Below, piece after piece: positions 46,200 to 55,413 of a stretch of 64,000 nt of DNA (its first letter is position 1; each line of letters begins with the position of its first letter). Both the position numbers and the translations under genes were made by a program. Under the pieces are notes generated by a model. That model had not been told where the DNA came from. It searched no databases and saw only the letters and a list, made by a program, of their open reading frames with translations. This DNA is from Myrica gale (taxonomy: Eukaryota > Streptophyta > Magnoliopsida > Fagales > Myricaceae), in contig OZ005608.1 of assembly GCA_963930655.1 (NCBI GenBank), forward strand, positions 9,114,001 to 9,178,000. The letters run 5' to 3'.

Positions 46200-46660
46200 T
46201 TGGCCAACATGGCCTGGATTTGCTCGGTCCTTTCACGGAACTTCTGTGCCCGAAAGACCAGGTTCGCTCAGCGGACTTGTGGTTGCTACCCTCATTTTCC
46301 TTGAGAAGTCAAGGACTTATTGGCGCGGCGGACCTGTCCATCGCCTATCGGTCTCTGTTCCAACCCCGTGATAGCGATCTCGGTCTGGTAGTGCTTGACC
46401 GATTCGAGCCCGTGTGAGACCACATTGCAAACGTCAAGCGCCTTCACAATGCGATCGAAGTACTCCGGGATGAGAGTATGAGACGATAAACTGGAGGCTT
46501 GGAAATCTGTGAAGGGTCAAGACCCATTACCAGAATGGCCTTGAACTCGGCTTCGCAGCAAAGGAACACGTCGACGAGCTTGCGGAGCCAGAAGATGGAG
46601 AGGAGGGCATCACTCGGGTGGTTCGGTTCGGTCATCGTCAGAGAGAGTGCGTCTTGATCT
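46200..46660 (-). pseudogene. Captured ROH1/BYPASS-like (DUF793) gene fragment
   Basis: Minus-strand reading gives PSDALLSIFWLRKLVDVFL, CCEAEFKAILVMGLDPSQ, SKPPVYRL, then in another frame PEYFDRIVKALDVCNVVSH and GLESVKHYQ. The series LLSxxWLRKLxDxFLxCxxEFxxIL - SxxSKPPxDRL - RxVKALDVCNxxxxGxxxVxxWQ is typical of plant ROH1/BPS1-like proteins, which act in exocyst-linked secretion and root-shoot signalling in Arabidopsis. At least one frameshift; no start or end. Opposite in orientation to the pectinesterase piece beside it, so the two were captured separately. Confidence 0.75.
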
Positions 46661-46749
46661 GAACCCGCAGATGACACGTGATGCCTCAGGGAAGAGTGAT
46701 TCGGTTTGGAGGGTTGGAGTGGGTTAGTGGCCGGGAAATGGAGGTTGAT

Positions 46750-47002
46750 GAGTTTGGTTTCCACCGACGGGTTTTCGCACGACGACGCCAATAAACGCGT
46801 GCGGGAGGCTTTGCTAGACGGTCAGGTGCATGTGGAAAGGATGTGCAGCAATGCATTGGCCATGATCAAGAACATGACGGATACGAACATTGCGAATGAA
46901 GATAAGATGGTCAATTGGAAGCTCATGGAGGACGTTGATGAAACCAAGTGGTTGGAATGGTTGTCAGCTGCAGGGAAGACGGGAACAGAAGAGAAGACGT
47001 GA
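46750..47002 (+). pseudogene. Captured pectinesterase fragment (PMEI pro-region)
   Basis: The frame reads STDGFSHDDANKRVREALL, DGQVHVERMCSNALAMIKNM, TDTNIANEDKMVNWKLMED and WLEWLSAAGKTG, then a stop. Plant type-I pectinesterases have the pattern GFxxxxAxxxVRxALxxGQVxVExMCSNALAMIKNMTDTDIA...WPEWLSAGDRRLLQ at the end of the inhibitor-like pro-region, just before the catalytic domain. Here the sequence diverges right after WLSA. No catalytic part is present. Confidence 0.75.
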
Positions 47003-47699
47003 GGGTGATGGTAATTGTCAGGGGAGGGAAGGTGAGGTCGAGGGTGACAAAGAAATGGAGGATGAGGATAACAACGGTAGCAAGGATGAGTGTTTGGTTA
47101 ACTTCTCCGAGACGGACGGCGAAGAACCAGAGCTATTTGGTGATTTTGTTGATGTAGATGAACAAGTGGTTGCAGGTGAGGGGGAGGGTGGTTCCCATGG
47201 AAGAAAAACTTTGGTCTTCGTCTGGGCACAAAGAGAGCAATGGCAGTCTGGTCATTCACCAATCACTTATCAAGGGCGTTATGGTCATTTCACAAAAAAT
47301 CGTATCATTTGACAGTGAATTTTAATGGGGGTCGAGGATTGAGTGATTTTGAAACATATGAGTCTTAAATTGTTGGTTTGGAAAATAAGGGTAGTAACTT
47401 GATTTCGCCCCAAAGATTCGAGGCTAACTATGAGTTTACCCCAAAAAATTTAGTTGTTTTGACGCCGCGAAAAGTGAGTCTTTAGTGACGAAAATTGAGT
47501 TTTGTCACAAAAGTAGACTTGTAGTGACCAAACCCAATTTTCATAGCGAAAAGAAGCCAAATATCTACTATTGTTACCAAATAGTCACTACAAGAAATAT
47601 AGGTTTAGGTGACAAAATTTTGGGTGTCAAACCAAATTTTGTCACCTAAAGTTAACTTTTCTTGTCAAAATATTAATTTCGTCACTGAAAACCATCTAG

Positions 47700-48640
47700 A
47701 AATGCCAAAACCGTCCGCACCTCACGCGTCGCGAATGAGTGACGACATATTTATGGTGTGACGACATACACGCGTCGCGAATGAGTGACGATAAACCTCG
47801 TCACAACAAAAAAACTTCAGTCCGGACGAACAATAACTCGTTCGGACTCTATGAAGAGTGACAAATTCCAAATCGTCGTAATTGAGTGAAAGTTAAAATC
47901 GTCACAATTTTCACAATACCGTCCGGACGCGTTTTGTAACATGTCCGAACGGCCATTGCCTGACCAATAATAATCGTTAGGATATAGTGAGAAATTAAAA
48001 ATCGTCATGAACAGTCTAGTACGTCCGGACGTTATCAACAGAGTTCAAACGAACAATATTACGGAGTCCGGATGGTAAGAAAAAATGTCCGCACAATTAT
48101 CAATTCTTCTTCCGTGAATCGTGTGGTTCCACGTTGCAAAACTTCAGACACGTGACATCGATACCGTCCGGACCCATATTTAGAGTCCGGACCATATAAG
48201 TTCTGGAACCTTTCGAAACAGGTATATTTAATAAGGTGAAATTTGATAAGGTCACGTGCGAATATAACCGCGGAGAAGAGTCCGAATGGTTATATAACGC
48301 CTTCGGACGGTTACTGGAAACATTAAACTCGCCAGACTTTGTCAAAATCACAAACTCACTCACTTCTCTCAAACTTTTCTCCCAAACGTTTTGACTATAC
48401 GTTTTAGACCTCTTAAGGAACTTCAGGTAAAACTTACTTCATGAATTTGCTTTTCAATTTCTTGCATTTCAATTCAATACCATCTGTTGTTTAGTTTGTG
48501 TCTATCAAATCACTCTGTTTTGATGTGTTCATCGAAGCACGTTCGGACAACGTTTCTCACTGTCCAGACGGTTTATTAAACGTCCGGATAGTAATTTTAC
48601 ATTCAGACGTTTTCTTTAACGTTCGGACTGCCTAAAATTT
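47700..48640. repeat. Left array of GTCCGGAC-type palindromes
   Basis: About a dozen copies of GTCCGGAC or one-base variants (GTTCGGAC, GTCCGAAC), irregularly spaced at 20-90 bases, often followed by GTT or GGT. A CGCGTCGCGAATGAGTGACG block occurs twice nearby (about 47722 and 47771). Confidence 0.75.
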
Positions 48641-48688
48641 AAACCATGCATTTTGAAGTTCGTGCGAACGGTTTTTGCTAGGTTGACC

Positions 48689-49057
48689 ATGGAACGCTCT
48701 GGGAGAAGTATCACCAATGTTGGGGGAAAAACAGAGCGACCAGCTTGCACAACCGCCTATTTAGTGGAGTTAAGCGAGAGTATTCAGGCGATCGTGCAGC
48801 CGATGCATTCATTGTGCGTGGAGCGGCAATGCTGCTTGACCGGTCTGGAGACCAAACTTGCTCTAACTGATAGGGCTATAACGGAAGGGCTGAATATTAT
48901 GCAGATGGAACTAATAAGGATGAGAGAACAATTGTCTCAGTTGTCTCAGTCTATCCATACTGTGCCGATACAGCTGCGGACACTCGTCAGACAGATGAAT
49001 AATATGGAGGAGCATTTGGCGCATGTTCGTGATGCCCTGGGACAAGATATGGACTAG
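48689..49057 (+). CDS. Short coiled-coil protein inside the CACTA-like element, 122 aa
   Basis: From the ATG at 48689 the frame runs 122 codons without a break: MERSGRSITNVGGKTERPAC, then AYLVELSESIQAIVQPMH, LTGLETKLALTDRAITEGL, MELIRMREQLSQLSQSIH and QMNNMEEHLAHVRDALGQD. The second half is helical with hydrophobic heptads (a coiled coil). A possible leader exon ends at CTTCAG|GTAAAAC near 48426, so a spliced 5' part may exist. No family recognised. Placed where a TnpA-like DNA-binding protein would be expected, but there is no visible DNA-binding domain. Hypothetical. Confidence 0.45.
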   Translation: MERSGRSITNVGGKTERPACTTAYLVELSESIQAIVQPMHSLCVERQCCLTGLETKLALTDRAITEGLNIMQMELIRMREQLSQLSQSIHTVPIQLRTLVRQMNNMEEHLAHVRDALGQDMD

Positions 49058-49372
49058 CCAAAGGCAGCCGTGATTTGGAGTCGTCTCCTGTCTATGTTTT
49101 ATCACTATCATTTATTTATCATTATGATTGTGTTTTTCGTTCGGTATTTGGATTATTTTTTATTTTTTATATTAATTATATTTTTCATTAAATTAAATTT
49201 ATTAAAATTTAAACAAAAAATTAGTAAAATTAAAAAGATGATTAGTACGTTTGATATGTTAGCGGAACGGTTAGTGTAATTAGATGATAACGGTTAGTGT
49301 AATTCGCTTGCAATTATAATTAAATTGGTGATTAGTTATAACGAATATTTAATATAAAAGGGTTTCTAACTA

Positions 49373-49391
49373 TATATATATATATATATAT
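49373..49391. repeat. TA microsatellite
   Basis: About nine TA units in AT-rich DNA in the middle of the CACTA-like element. Confidence 0.85.
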
Positions 49392-49589
49392 TATGTATTT
49401 AAAATAAATAAATAAAATTAAAAATTTGAGCGAAATTATACAGTGTTAAATTGAATGAAATAAATTAATTTATTAAATTAAATTAAGTGAAATAAATTTA
49501 TTAAGTAAATTAAATTATTTAAATAAAATTTATTTTGTGAAGTAAAGTGAATTTAGTAAACTTAAGCATCGAAATAAAACTGTTAAACT

Positions 49590-50450
49590 TCGGATGGTGT
49601 TCAATCCCATCCTGACCCGAATATCGCAATTGAGTAATTGAGGTAGGCGTTGGAACGGATTAGTACACCATCTGGACTATACTGTAACCGTCGCATGGCG
49701 GACAAGTATTTACGTTATATGAAAGTTGAAGACGACTGTCACCGTCCGAACCTATGTTAACAGTCCGGACGTTATCCCCAGTTATTCGGCTAAACATATG
49801 CAGAAACGCGTCCGAACTATACTGTAATTGTCGCATGGCCGACACGTGTTTACGTTATACAAAAGTTGAGAACGGTTGTCATCGTCCGAACCTATGTAAA
49901 CAGTCCGGACGATATTCCCAGTTATTCGGCCAAACATATGCAGAAACGCGTCCGGACTCCATTATATGGGTCCGGACTCCCATATCGCAATGAAGGTAAA
50001 TGAGGTAGGCGTTGGAACAGATTAGACACCGTCCGGACTATACTATAACTGTCGCATGGAGGACACGTGTTTACGTTATAAGAAAGTTGAAAACGGTTGT
50101 TCACCGTCCGAACACTTGTTTATACTGTTGGGACGCTTTTTCGTTTAAGATTCAGTTTAGACGGTATATTTGATATCGTCCGGACTTAGTTGTTTATGAT
50201 TAGATATTATCGTCTTGGTATGTCTAAAACAATGTCGTGTAATTTAAGCTAGTGTTCGGACGTTTATGTTATGTCCGGATGCATTTGAATAAGATCAGAT
50301 GGTGTCGTTTGGGGATTTCTAAAACGATGTCGTGAAAAATAAGTTTGCGTTCGGAAGTCCAATATAGCGTTAAACCTGTATGAAATTTTATGCGGCCGAA
50401 TATTATACATGTAGGTGTCCGAACTACATTAAATGCATCCGAACGTCCTG
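49590..50450. repeat. Right array of GTCCGGAC-type palindromes with larger tandem units
   Basis: About fifteen GTCCGGAC-type motifs. Three larger units are visible, each with CGGACTATACTGTAAC, GTCGCATGG, ACACGTGTTTACGTTATA and CCGTCCGAAC blocks, beginning near 49674, 49814 and 50035. A flanking GAGGTAGGCGTTGGAAC block occurs at about 49640 and 50004. Confidence 0.75.
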
Positions 50451-52639
50451 TATTTGTTTGAAAGACGCGAAATCGCAGACAGTATAGCAAAAACGTAAAA
50501 TACTTCGAAATTTTGAGAGATTTGAGTGAGAGTAGAAAAATGGAGCTGATTTTGGACGTCAATCTCGTGGTAAAGGGTGTGCAAGGAGCAATTCATTTGG
50601 AATTTCGCGTTGGATTGCATTTGAGGTTAGTGAGTTTTAAAATGTCTTTTGTTTTAGGATGAAAAATATGGATTTTAGGATATCAAATTATGTGTTTTTA
50701 TAAGTTTTAGTGACTAAAATGATAGCAATGGAGTTTGGGGTTGGTTGTGATGTGTTTATATTGAAATGTTTGTGATTTGTGACTTGGGGTTGGAGTTTAG
50801 CTCACCACTCACAACCTCACCAAGCTTGAGATATATACTCTCAAAGCTTCTTCTTTAGTGAACAACCTCACTAAAGGAAACACCTCTTTTGATAGGTAGA
50901 TTGAGGAACAAGACTCTCTCAAAGAGTAGATATAAAAGTGGAAAACTCTATCTCTTGATTCACACAAAGACAAGGATGTGAAAGTGTAATTTGTGTGAAT
51001 GCTATGAGAAATATAGAATAGGAAGGTTTAAAATATTTCTCAAGTAGTAGAAATGATATGTGGTCGTTGGGTTATGATTTTAGACGAAATGAAAGTGTAT
51101 TTATAGGCCACATATGAAAACTAGTCGTGTCACGCCCGAACGCTAGCTAAACGAGGCTAATGACAGCCGCGAGCATTCCCGACAAGGAACGCTCAAGCGT
51201 ACTTACTAAAATGCTTGCAGCGGAAATATCATGATGCCTCAATATTTAAAAGAAGCCTTATATCGCTAGCGTTTAATGCACATACGAACATTAGAACATG
51301 CTTCCCATCGATAACTTAAAGTATTTATAACATGGTCTCAAAATATCAACCATTTAAAAACCTTAACTTACTAAGCCGAATAACCCATGACCACCACACC
51401 ACGGAGGCTCATGCCGGCTCTTACAAAAATTATCTAAACATTTACTAATATAAGCAAAAAGGAAAAGACATTTTCGCCAACCCTTCTCCTAGGGTTCAAG
51501 GTCCTCCTCTTAAGTTTCCTCCCCTGAAATATTATCTGGAATGATACAATTTAAAACTGTGAGTCGAAAGACTCAGTAAGGAGTTATAGTTAAAACCATG
51601 AATTTGAAATCCTGGTTGGGAAACATGAAATTGTACTTGAACTCATAATCATGAACTTGTAATCGTAAGCTTGCATTTGAACTTGAAATCATAAGCATGT
51701 ACTTCATGTAAACATAATGTAATTCATGCATGATCATGAATTTTGATGCACGTATATGCCCCATGTTTGCATATGCACATGCACTTGCTCTTGAAAACAA
51801 CACTTATACTTGTGAAAACTCTTGCTTTTGGAAAATCATTCTCATTCTTATCTGATGGGCTACTTGCCCTCTATTTACCCCTGACATTAGGGTTGTGCGT
51901 TCCCGTTGGAACTGTCCCCTATTTCCCTTGGGGACCTTACATATGGTCGAGCTAGCACACCTTCTCGCATTCGTCCTTCAGTGGCTAGACGCGACCCTTG
52001 GAGGTTCACACCTTCTTGCAAGCATCCTTCAGTGTGATTGCACATACCTCATGGACTACCCATCATTCTTGCGAGCATCCTTCGGTATGGGTGTCCTAGG
52101 TGACATCCATCATTCACGTAAACGTCCTTCGGTATAGATGCACCTTCTTGACTTGGTACGGTACCGACCGACTTGGGTTCATTAACTAACTTGTCATAAA
52201 GTAGCATAAACATGGTACTTTCATTTGCATAAAATTTCTCCTTCTTTCTCATGAGAAAAATGAATGCAAATGATCATGATGTATTCATGTCGTGCTTGAT
52301 AATGTCATGCTTGATATGCTTATTCATAAACACTTTTCATGCAGTGTATCATTCCAGTTTTTGAAAAGCGTAAGTTTCTACTTACTATTTTCACTTACCT
52401 TTGTTCCCTTAAGCGCTTGAACTGCACTTGCCTACAATTGGGTTATACTAGTTTTATTCAAAAGTTCACTAGACGTATAGAGTAGTTTATTCAATAACTC
52501 ATACTTCGTCATACAAAAACATCCATTTTCTTGACCTCTAGTTGGTCATCTTATGACACAAGATATCTCCTTAAGTAAAACCTAATAAGGTTTCCTAATA
52601 GTTAAAAAGGAACTACAATTTTCAGGAAAATTTCGTGAA

Positions 52640-52890
52640 ATTCAAAGGAAGCCGCTCGAGAGTCGGTCGAGCGCTCGTCGAGCGTTATGCCTCTGTATAA
52701 AATGTTAAGGGACGCTCGAGCGCCCTGTCGAGCGTTAGTCGGGCGTAACTCTCTGCGAAACTATTGAGTGACGCTCGAGCGCAGGTCGAGCGTCGGTCGA
52801 ACGTGCACATCCTGTACAAAAATTCCTGAAGGACGCTCGAGCGCATGTCGAACGTCAGGACGCTCAAGCGCATGTCGAACGTCAGTCCAT
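52640..52890. repeat. Repeated GACGCTCGAGCGC palindromes inside the Gypsy LTR
   Basis: Four or five units of about 60 bases, each with GACGCTCGAGCGC followed by GTCGAGCGT or GTCGAACGT. Together they give a CG-dense block in AT-rich surroundings. Confidence 0.75.
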
Positions 52891-53319
52891 ATTTCAGACA
52901 CAAAACACACATTATACAACCAACACACACTAAATTTGTCTTAACATGCTCTCCTCTTATAACCTCATATTCCATACTTCTATTTTACACCTACAAATCA
53001 AAACTTCCAACCAAAACCATGATTTCATCCCTCAAACAAATGTTATTGCATCTATTTCACTTCTTTTGGTCCTATTATCAAACACTTAGCATGCAAGTTG
53101 GTTTCTCTTGTATATAAATCTCCAGATCTGACCATTTTTCCCTAGGTTTCATGTACAACTCATGTTCTCTTTAAAATCTAATAGTTCTACACTTCTTCAA
53201 AGAAATACACATGATTCACAAGGAGAAATCAATCTAGACAAACAACCTTCACAACAACCAACCAGCAAAAAGAAAGCAAGAAGAGAGTGGGAGAGATGGC
53301 TTGGCCGGCCAACTACTCA

Positions 53320-53440
53320 CCACTTTTCTCTCTCTTTCTTTCTCCTTCTTATTTTCTCCTTCTCCTTCCCTTCTTCTCCTTCTTCTTCTTCTTTCTTCTT
53401 CTTTCTCCTTCTTCTTCTTCTTCCTCTCCTTCTTCTTTCG
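53320..53440. repeat. CTT/CT-rich microsatellite inside the Gypsy LTR
   Basis: Imperfect CTT and CTTCTC repeats, pyrimidine-only for over 100 bases. The long open frames over it on both strands (Ser/Phe-rich and Lys/Arg/Glu-rich) are products of the repeat. Confidence 0.8.
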
Positions 53441-54600
53441 TGCGGGTGGGAGATAGGGCAAGGTTTATGCGATTTTGGGGAGGGGGCTGGCTTATACGGG
53501 AAGGGATTGGGGGGAAGGGAAAAGGCAAAACTGCCCTTCCCCCTACTTTCCCTTCTTATCCCTCAATTTTCCATCTTCTTTCCTTTTCTGCCCCTAAAGA
53601 AAATTTATTTTCTTTTCCTGCCACTCCACAAATCTAACCTTAATATGTCTCCTCATTTCTTGTTCCAAGGATCCACATATTATCACATATATTTCAAAAT
53701 TAAAGCCCTATTTAAATTCCTCAAATTATTGTAACTTAAGGAAATATTCAATTAATAATACACTTCAAGCTAATAAATCTCAACTGCTCAATTTAACAAA
53801 GACAATTAATATAACATTTAAACTTCTAGCTTAAAACTCATAAAACGCTAGGGAGAAATTCCATCTAGACATAACTTTAGATAAATAAAACCATACGTAC
53901 ATTTCTCCATAATACATTCTTAATTAACGTAATACACACTTAAGAGCTCATAAGCAATAAATTGACAGACTTAAAATCGGGGTCTCACAAGCCGTATATA
54001 GCCGTTGGGAGTTTTTGCTAAAACGAGTCGGTCGACCGCTTCAAGTTACCGTTACTCCAACGGTCATATTGTCAGAAGCTCAATGACTCTTTTGTCAAAA
54101 CCAACCGGTCGACCGCTACATGAGGCAGTCGAAGTACCGGTCGACCGCTTGAACAGCTGGTCAAAGTACCGGTCGACCGTTCCTCAACTTAAGCAAGATC
54201 CGGTTCTTTTAAAAACAAGGTTTTTGACCACTTTTAAATACTCAATTTGGAAGACATACTTTCCATAAGTATATGAAGGTTTAAAGGTTTGATTGAGATG
54301 TTTTGAAACCTATAAAAACATTTTAATCTTTCAAACAAAACTTAAAACGGTTTATGCATGTTTTGAAAGATATGCAAGTGCGTGATTCAAATCCTTGTCA
54401 AATGTGAAATTAAGAGTTACAAGGATTATTATACCCTAAGGTCTTGAATCTTCACTTTAAGCTCCTTGCATTTTCTTGTTCTTCTTTCTTCAAGGTTTGG
54501 CTCTTGTCGTCAAGTTGTCTTTGTCTTTGAAGATGTCAATTTTGTAAACTTATCCATTTATTGGAATCATCAAAATCTCGATTGTGCACAAAAGCCAACA

Positions 54601-55413
54601 TGGACGTCAGCGTTATCATTTCATCCGATTGACTAAATCAACTCTTTCGTAATTTGTTAGGGGCATGCTTCGTAATTTATTTTGTACCACGAAACAATGC
54701 CAACTAATTAACACCCTAAATGCAAGAAAGCCATACAACACAATGAATGGCAAACTGAATGGGAGATTATTGGTTCCTGTACGTCTTTGCTCTGTTTATA
54801 CAGAGAAGTCATGACAATGCTCGTCCAATGAAGTTGTTTCAATGCCTTAAATGGCCTAGATTCATTGGTTTGGTCCCTCTGGATTTTACCAGATTGGCTG
54901 AACAAATTTTCTAATTTATGTCCCATGCATACATAACACTCTTTTTATTAGAGTTTCTATTAATGGTGTGCATCCCAGACAGCTCAAGTCATTTCTAGAT
55001 GTGGAGAAAGAGGCAAAAATAAAGATTAGAAGCTAAAGACTTTGAATCATCAGAAAAGCTATAGAACACAACATATTCACTTCCTAATAAAATTGCACAT
55101 TGTCTTCCACTACTTGGATTGTCAACATTGTCTACATGCGCCATCTTGTACAGTCTTTCCTCTTCCCAAAATGGGAAGAAAATCCCTGCATTTAAAACTC
55201 CACCACCCAGAGAGAGTAAGAAGATCACCTCCTATTGGACCATTTGATATGTCACTACATGTCTCTCTCTCTCGTCAGATTTCAGATTATATAAAAGAAA
55301 CCTTCTTTCTCTCAACCCATGTAATATAAGGCACCATATCCATTTGGACCACCTTATGTGTCACCCTCCTCTGTAAACACTCTTGCAAACTCACCACACA
55401 AGGGAGCGTTCTA
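54601..55413 (+). promoter_or_regulatory. Probable upstream region and leader of the TBL gene
   Basis: No coding sequence recognised. This stretch ends at the left target duplication (TTCTA, 55409-55413) of the Copia element, and the DNA right after that element (61551 on) leads directly into the TBL first exon. So, before the insertion, this was the promoter and start of the leader. A TATA box lies at 55288-55296. Confidence 0.55.
55288..55296 (+). promoter_or_regulatory. Probable TATA box of the TBL gene
   Basis: TATATAAAA in the context AGATTATATAAAAGAAACC. Without the Copia element it would lie about 200 bases upstream of the start codon at 61638, a normal plant spacing with a leader of about 170-180 bases. 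In the present DNA 6.3 kb separates them. Confidence 0.5.

Larger units (their letters stand above)
45944..47442. mobile_element. Pack-MULE-like element C, carrying pieces of two host genes
   Basis: Ends GGGGTAAACTCATAGTTAG and CTAACTATGAGTTTACCCC pair, and the inverted repeat extends over about 200 bases, to TGCCCTTGATAAGTGATTGG on the left and CCAATCACTTATCAAGGGCG on the right. AAAAAATTT lies on both sides (45934-45942, 47443-47451) with one extra T at the left edge. The termini and an inner block (AGAAAAACTTTGGTCTTCG near the right arm) match element A, so both come from one family. The interior holds a ROH1/BYPASS-like fragment (minus) and a pectinesterase fragment (plus). No transposase. 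Confidence 0.85.
45928..47585. mobile_element. CACTA-like terminus split by Pack-MULE-like element C
   Basis: CACTACAAAAAATTTT at 45928 is a typical CACTA (En/Spm) end. After the insert, the sequence goes on from 47443 with AAAAAATTTAGTTG and TTTAGTGACGAAAATT, GTAGTGACC and AATAGTCACTAC, repeats usual near CACTA ends. The other end of this element is not certain. Confidence 0.5.
47586..50632. mobile_element. CACTA-like element with subterminal palindrome arrays
   Basis: Opens CACTACAAGAAATATAG at 47586 with AGT before it (47583-47585). The best right end is GGTTAGTG at 50632, followed by AGT (50633-50635): a 3-bp duplication and TAGTG end as CACTA elements have, though inverted pairing beyond CACTA is weak. 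Inside each end lies a cluster of TCCGGA-type motifs, the usual place for CACTA transposase-binding repeats. One short coiled-coil reading frame lies between them (48689-49057). No TnpD-type transposase, so non-autonomous. An alternative right end is TTTTAGTG at 50712. Confidence 0.6.
51128..53989 (-). mobile_element. Gypsy-type solo LTR (minus strand), 2862 bp
   Basis: Plus strand TGTCACGCCCGAACG...GGGGTCTCACA; on the minus strand TGTGAGACCCC...GGGCGTGACA. AGTCG (51123-51127) and AGCCG (53990-53994) flank it, 4 of 5 equal. No internal region: a solo LTR. It contains GAGTCGAAAGACTCAG (51562), repeated CATCCTTCGG/CGTCCTTC blocks (51970-52130) and a CT-rich stretch (53320-53440). Inserted into the Copia-type LTR, hence younger than that copy. 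Fossil. Confidence 0.85.
50775..54600 (-). mobile_element. Copia-type LTR (minus strand), split by a Gypsy solo LTR
   Basis: The right end CACAAAAGCCAACA at 54600 reads TGTTGGCTTTTGTGC on the minus strand, and ATTTTGATGATTCC nearby matches the start of the LTR family at 6046-9904. The left part (about 50775-51127) has ACTCACAACCTCACCAAGC blocks of the same layout. Between 54000 and 54185 CGGTCGACCG occurs four times, in the place where the other two LTRs carry GTGTCGACAC. The left edge is not fixed and no target duplication was found. Without the 2.86-kb insert about 1 kb is left. Fossil. Confidence 0.55.

Noticed and set aside
47510-47520. GTAGTG as the right end of the CACTA-like element that starts at 45928
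   Set aside because: The flanking triplets (TGT and ACC) do not match, so no target duplication supports it.
50553-50561. TGGACGTCA as the left target site for the Copia-type LTR that ends at 54600 before TGGACGTCA
   Set aside because: The 9-base match is notable, but no LTR start follows it and the LTR would overlap the CACTA-like end. Probably coincidence.
50707-50712. TTTTAGTG as right end of the CACTA-like element at 47586
   Set aside because: The triplet after it is ACT while AGT stands before the left end; 50632 with AGT fits better. Kept as an alternative only.
53162-53734. A 190-codon frame and its Lys/Arg/Glu-rich partner on the other strand
   Set aside because: Both are translations of a CTT-rich microsatellite inside a Gypsy solo LTR.
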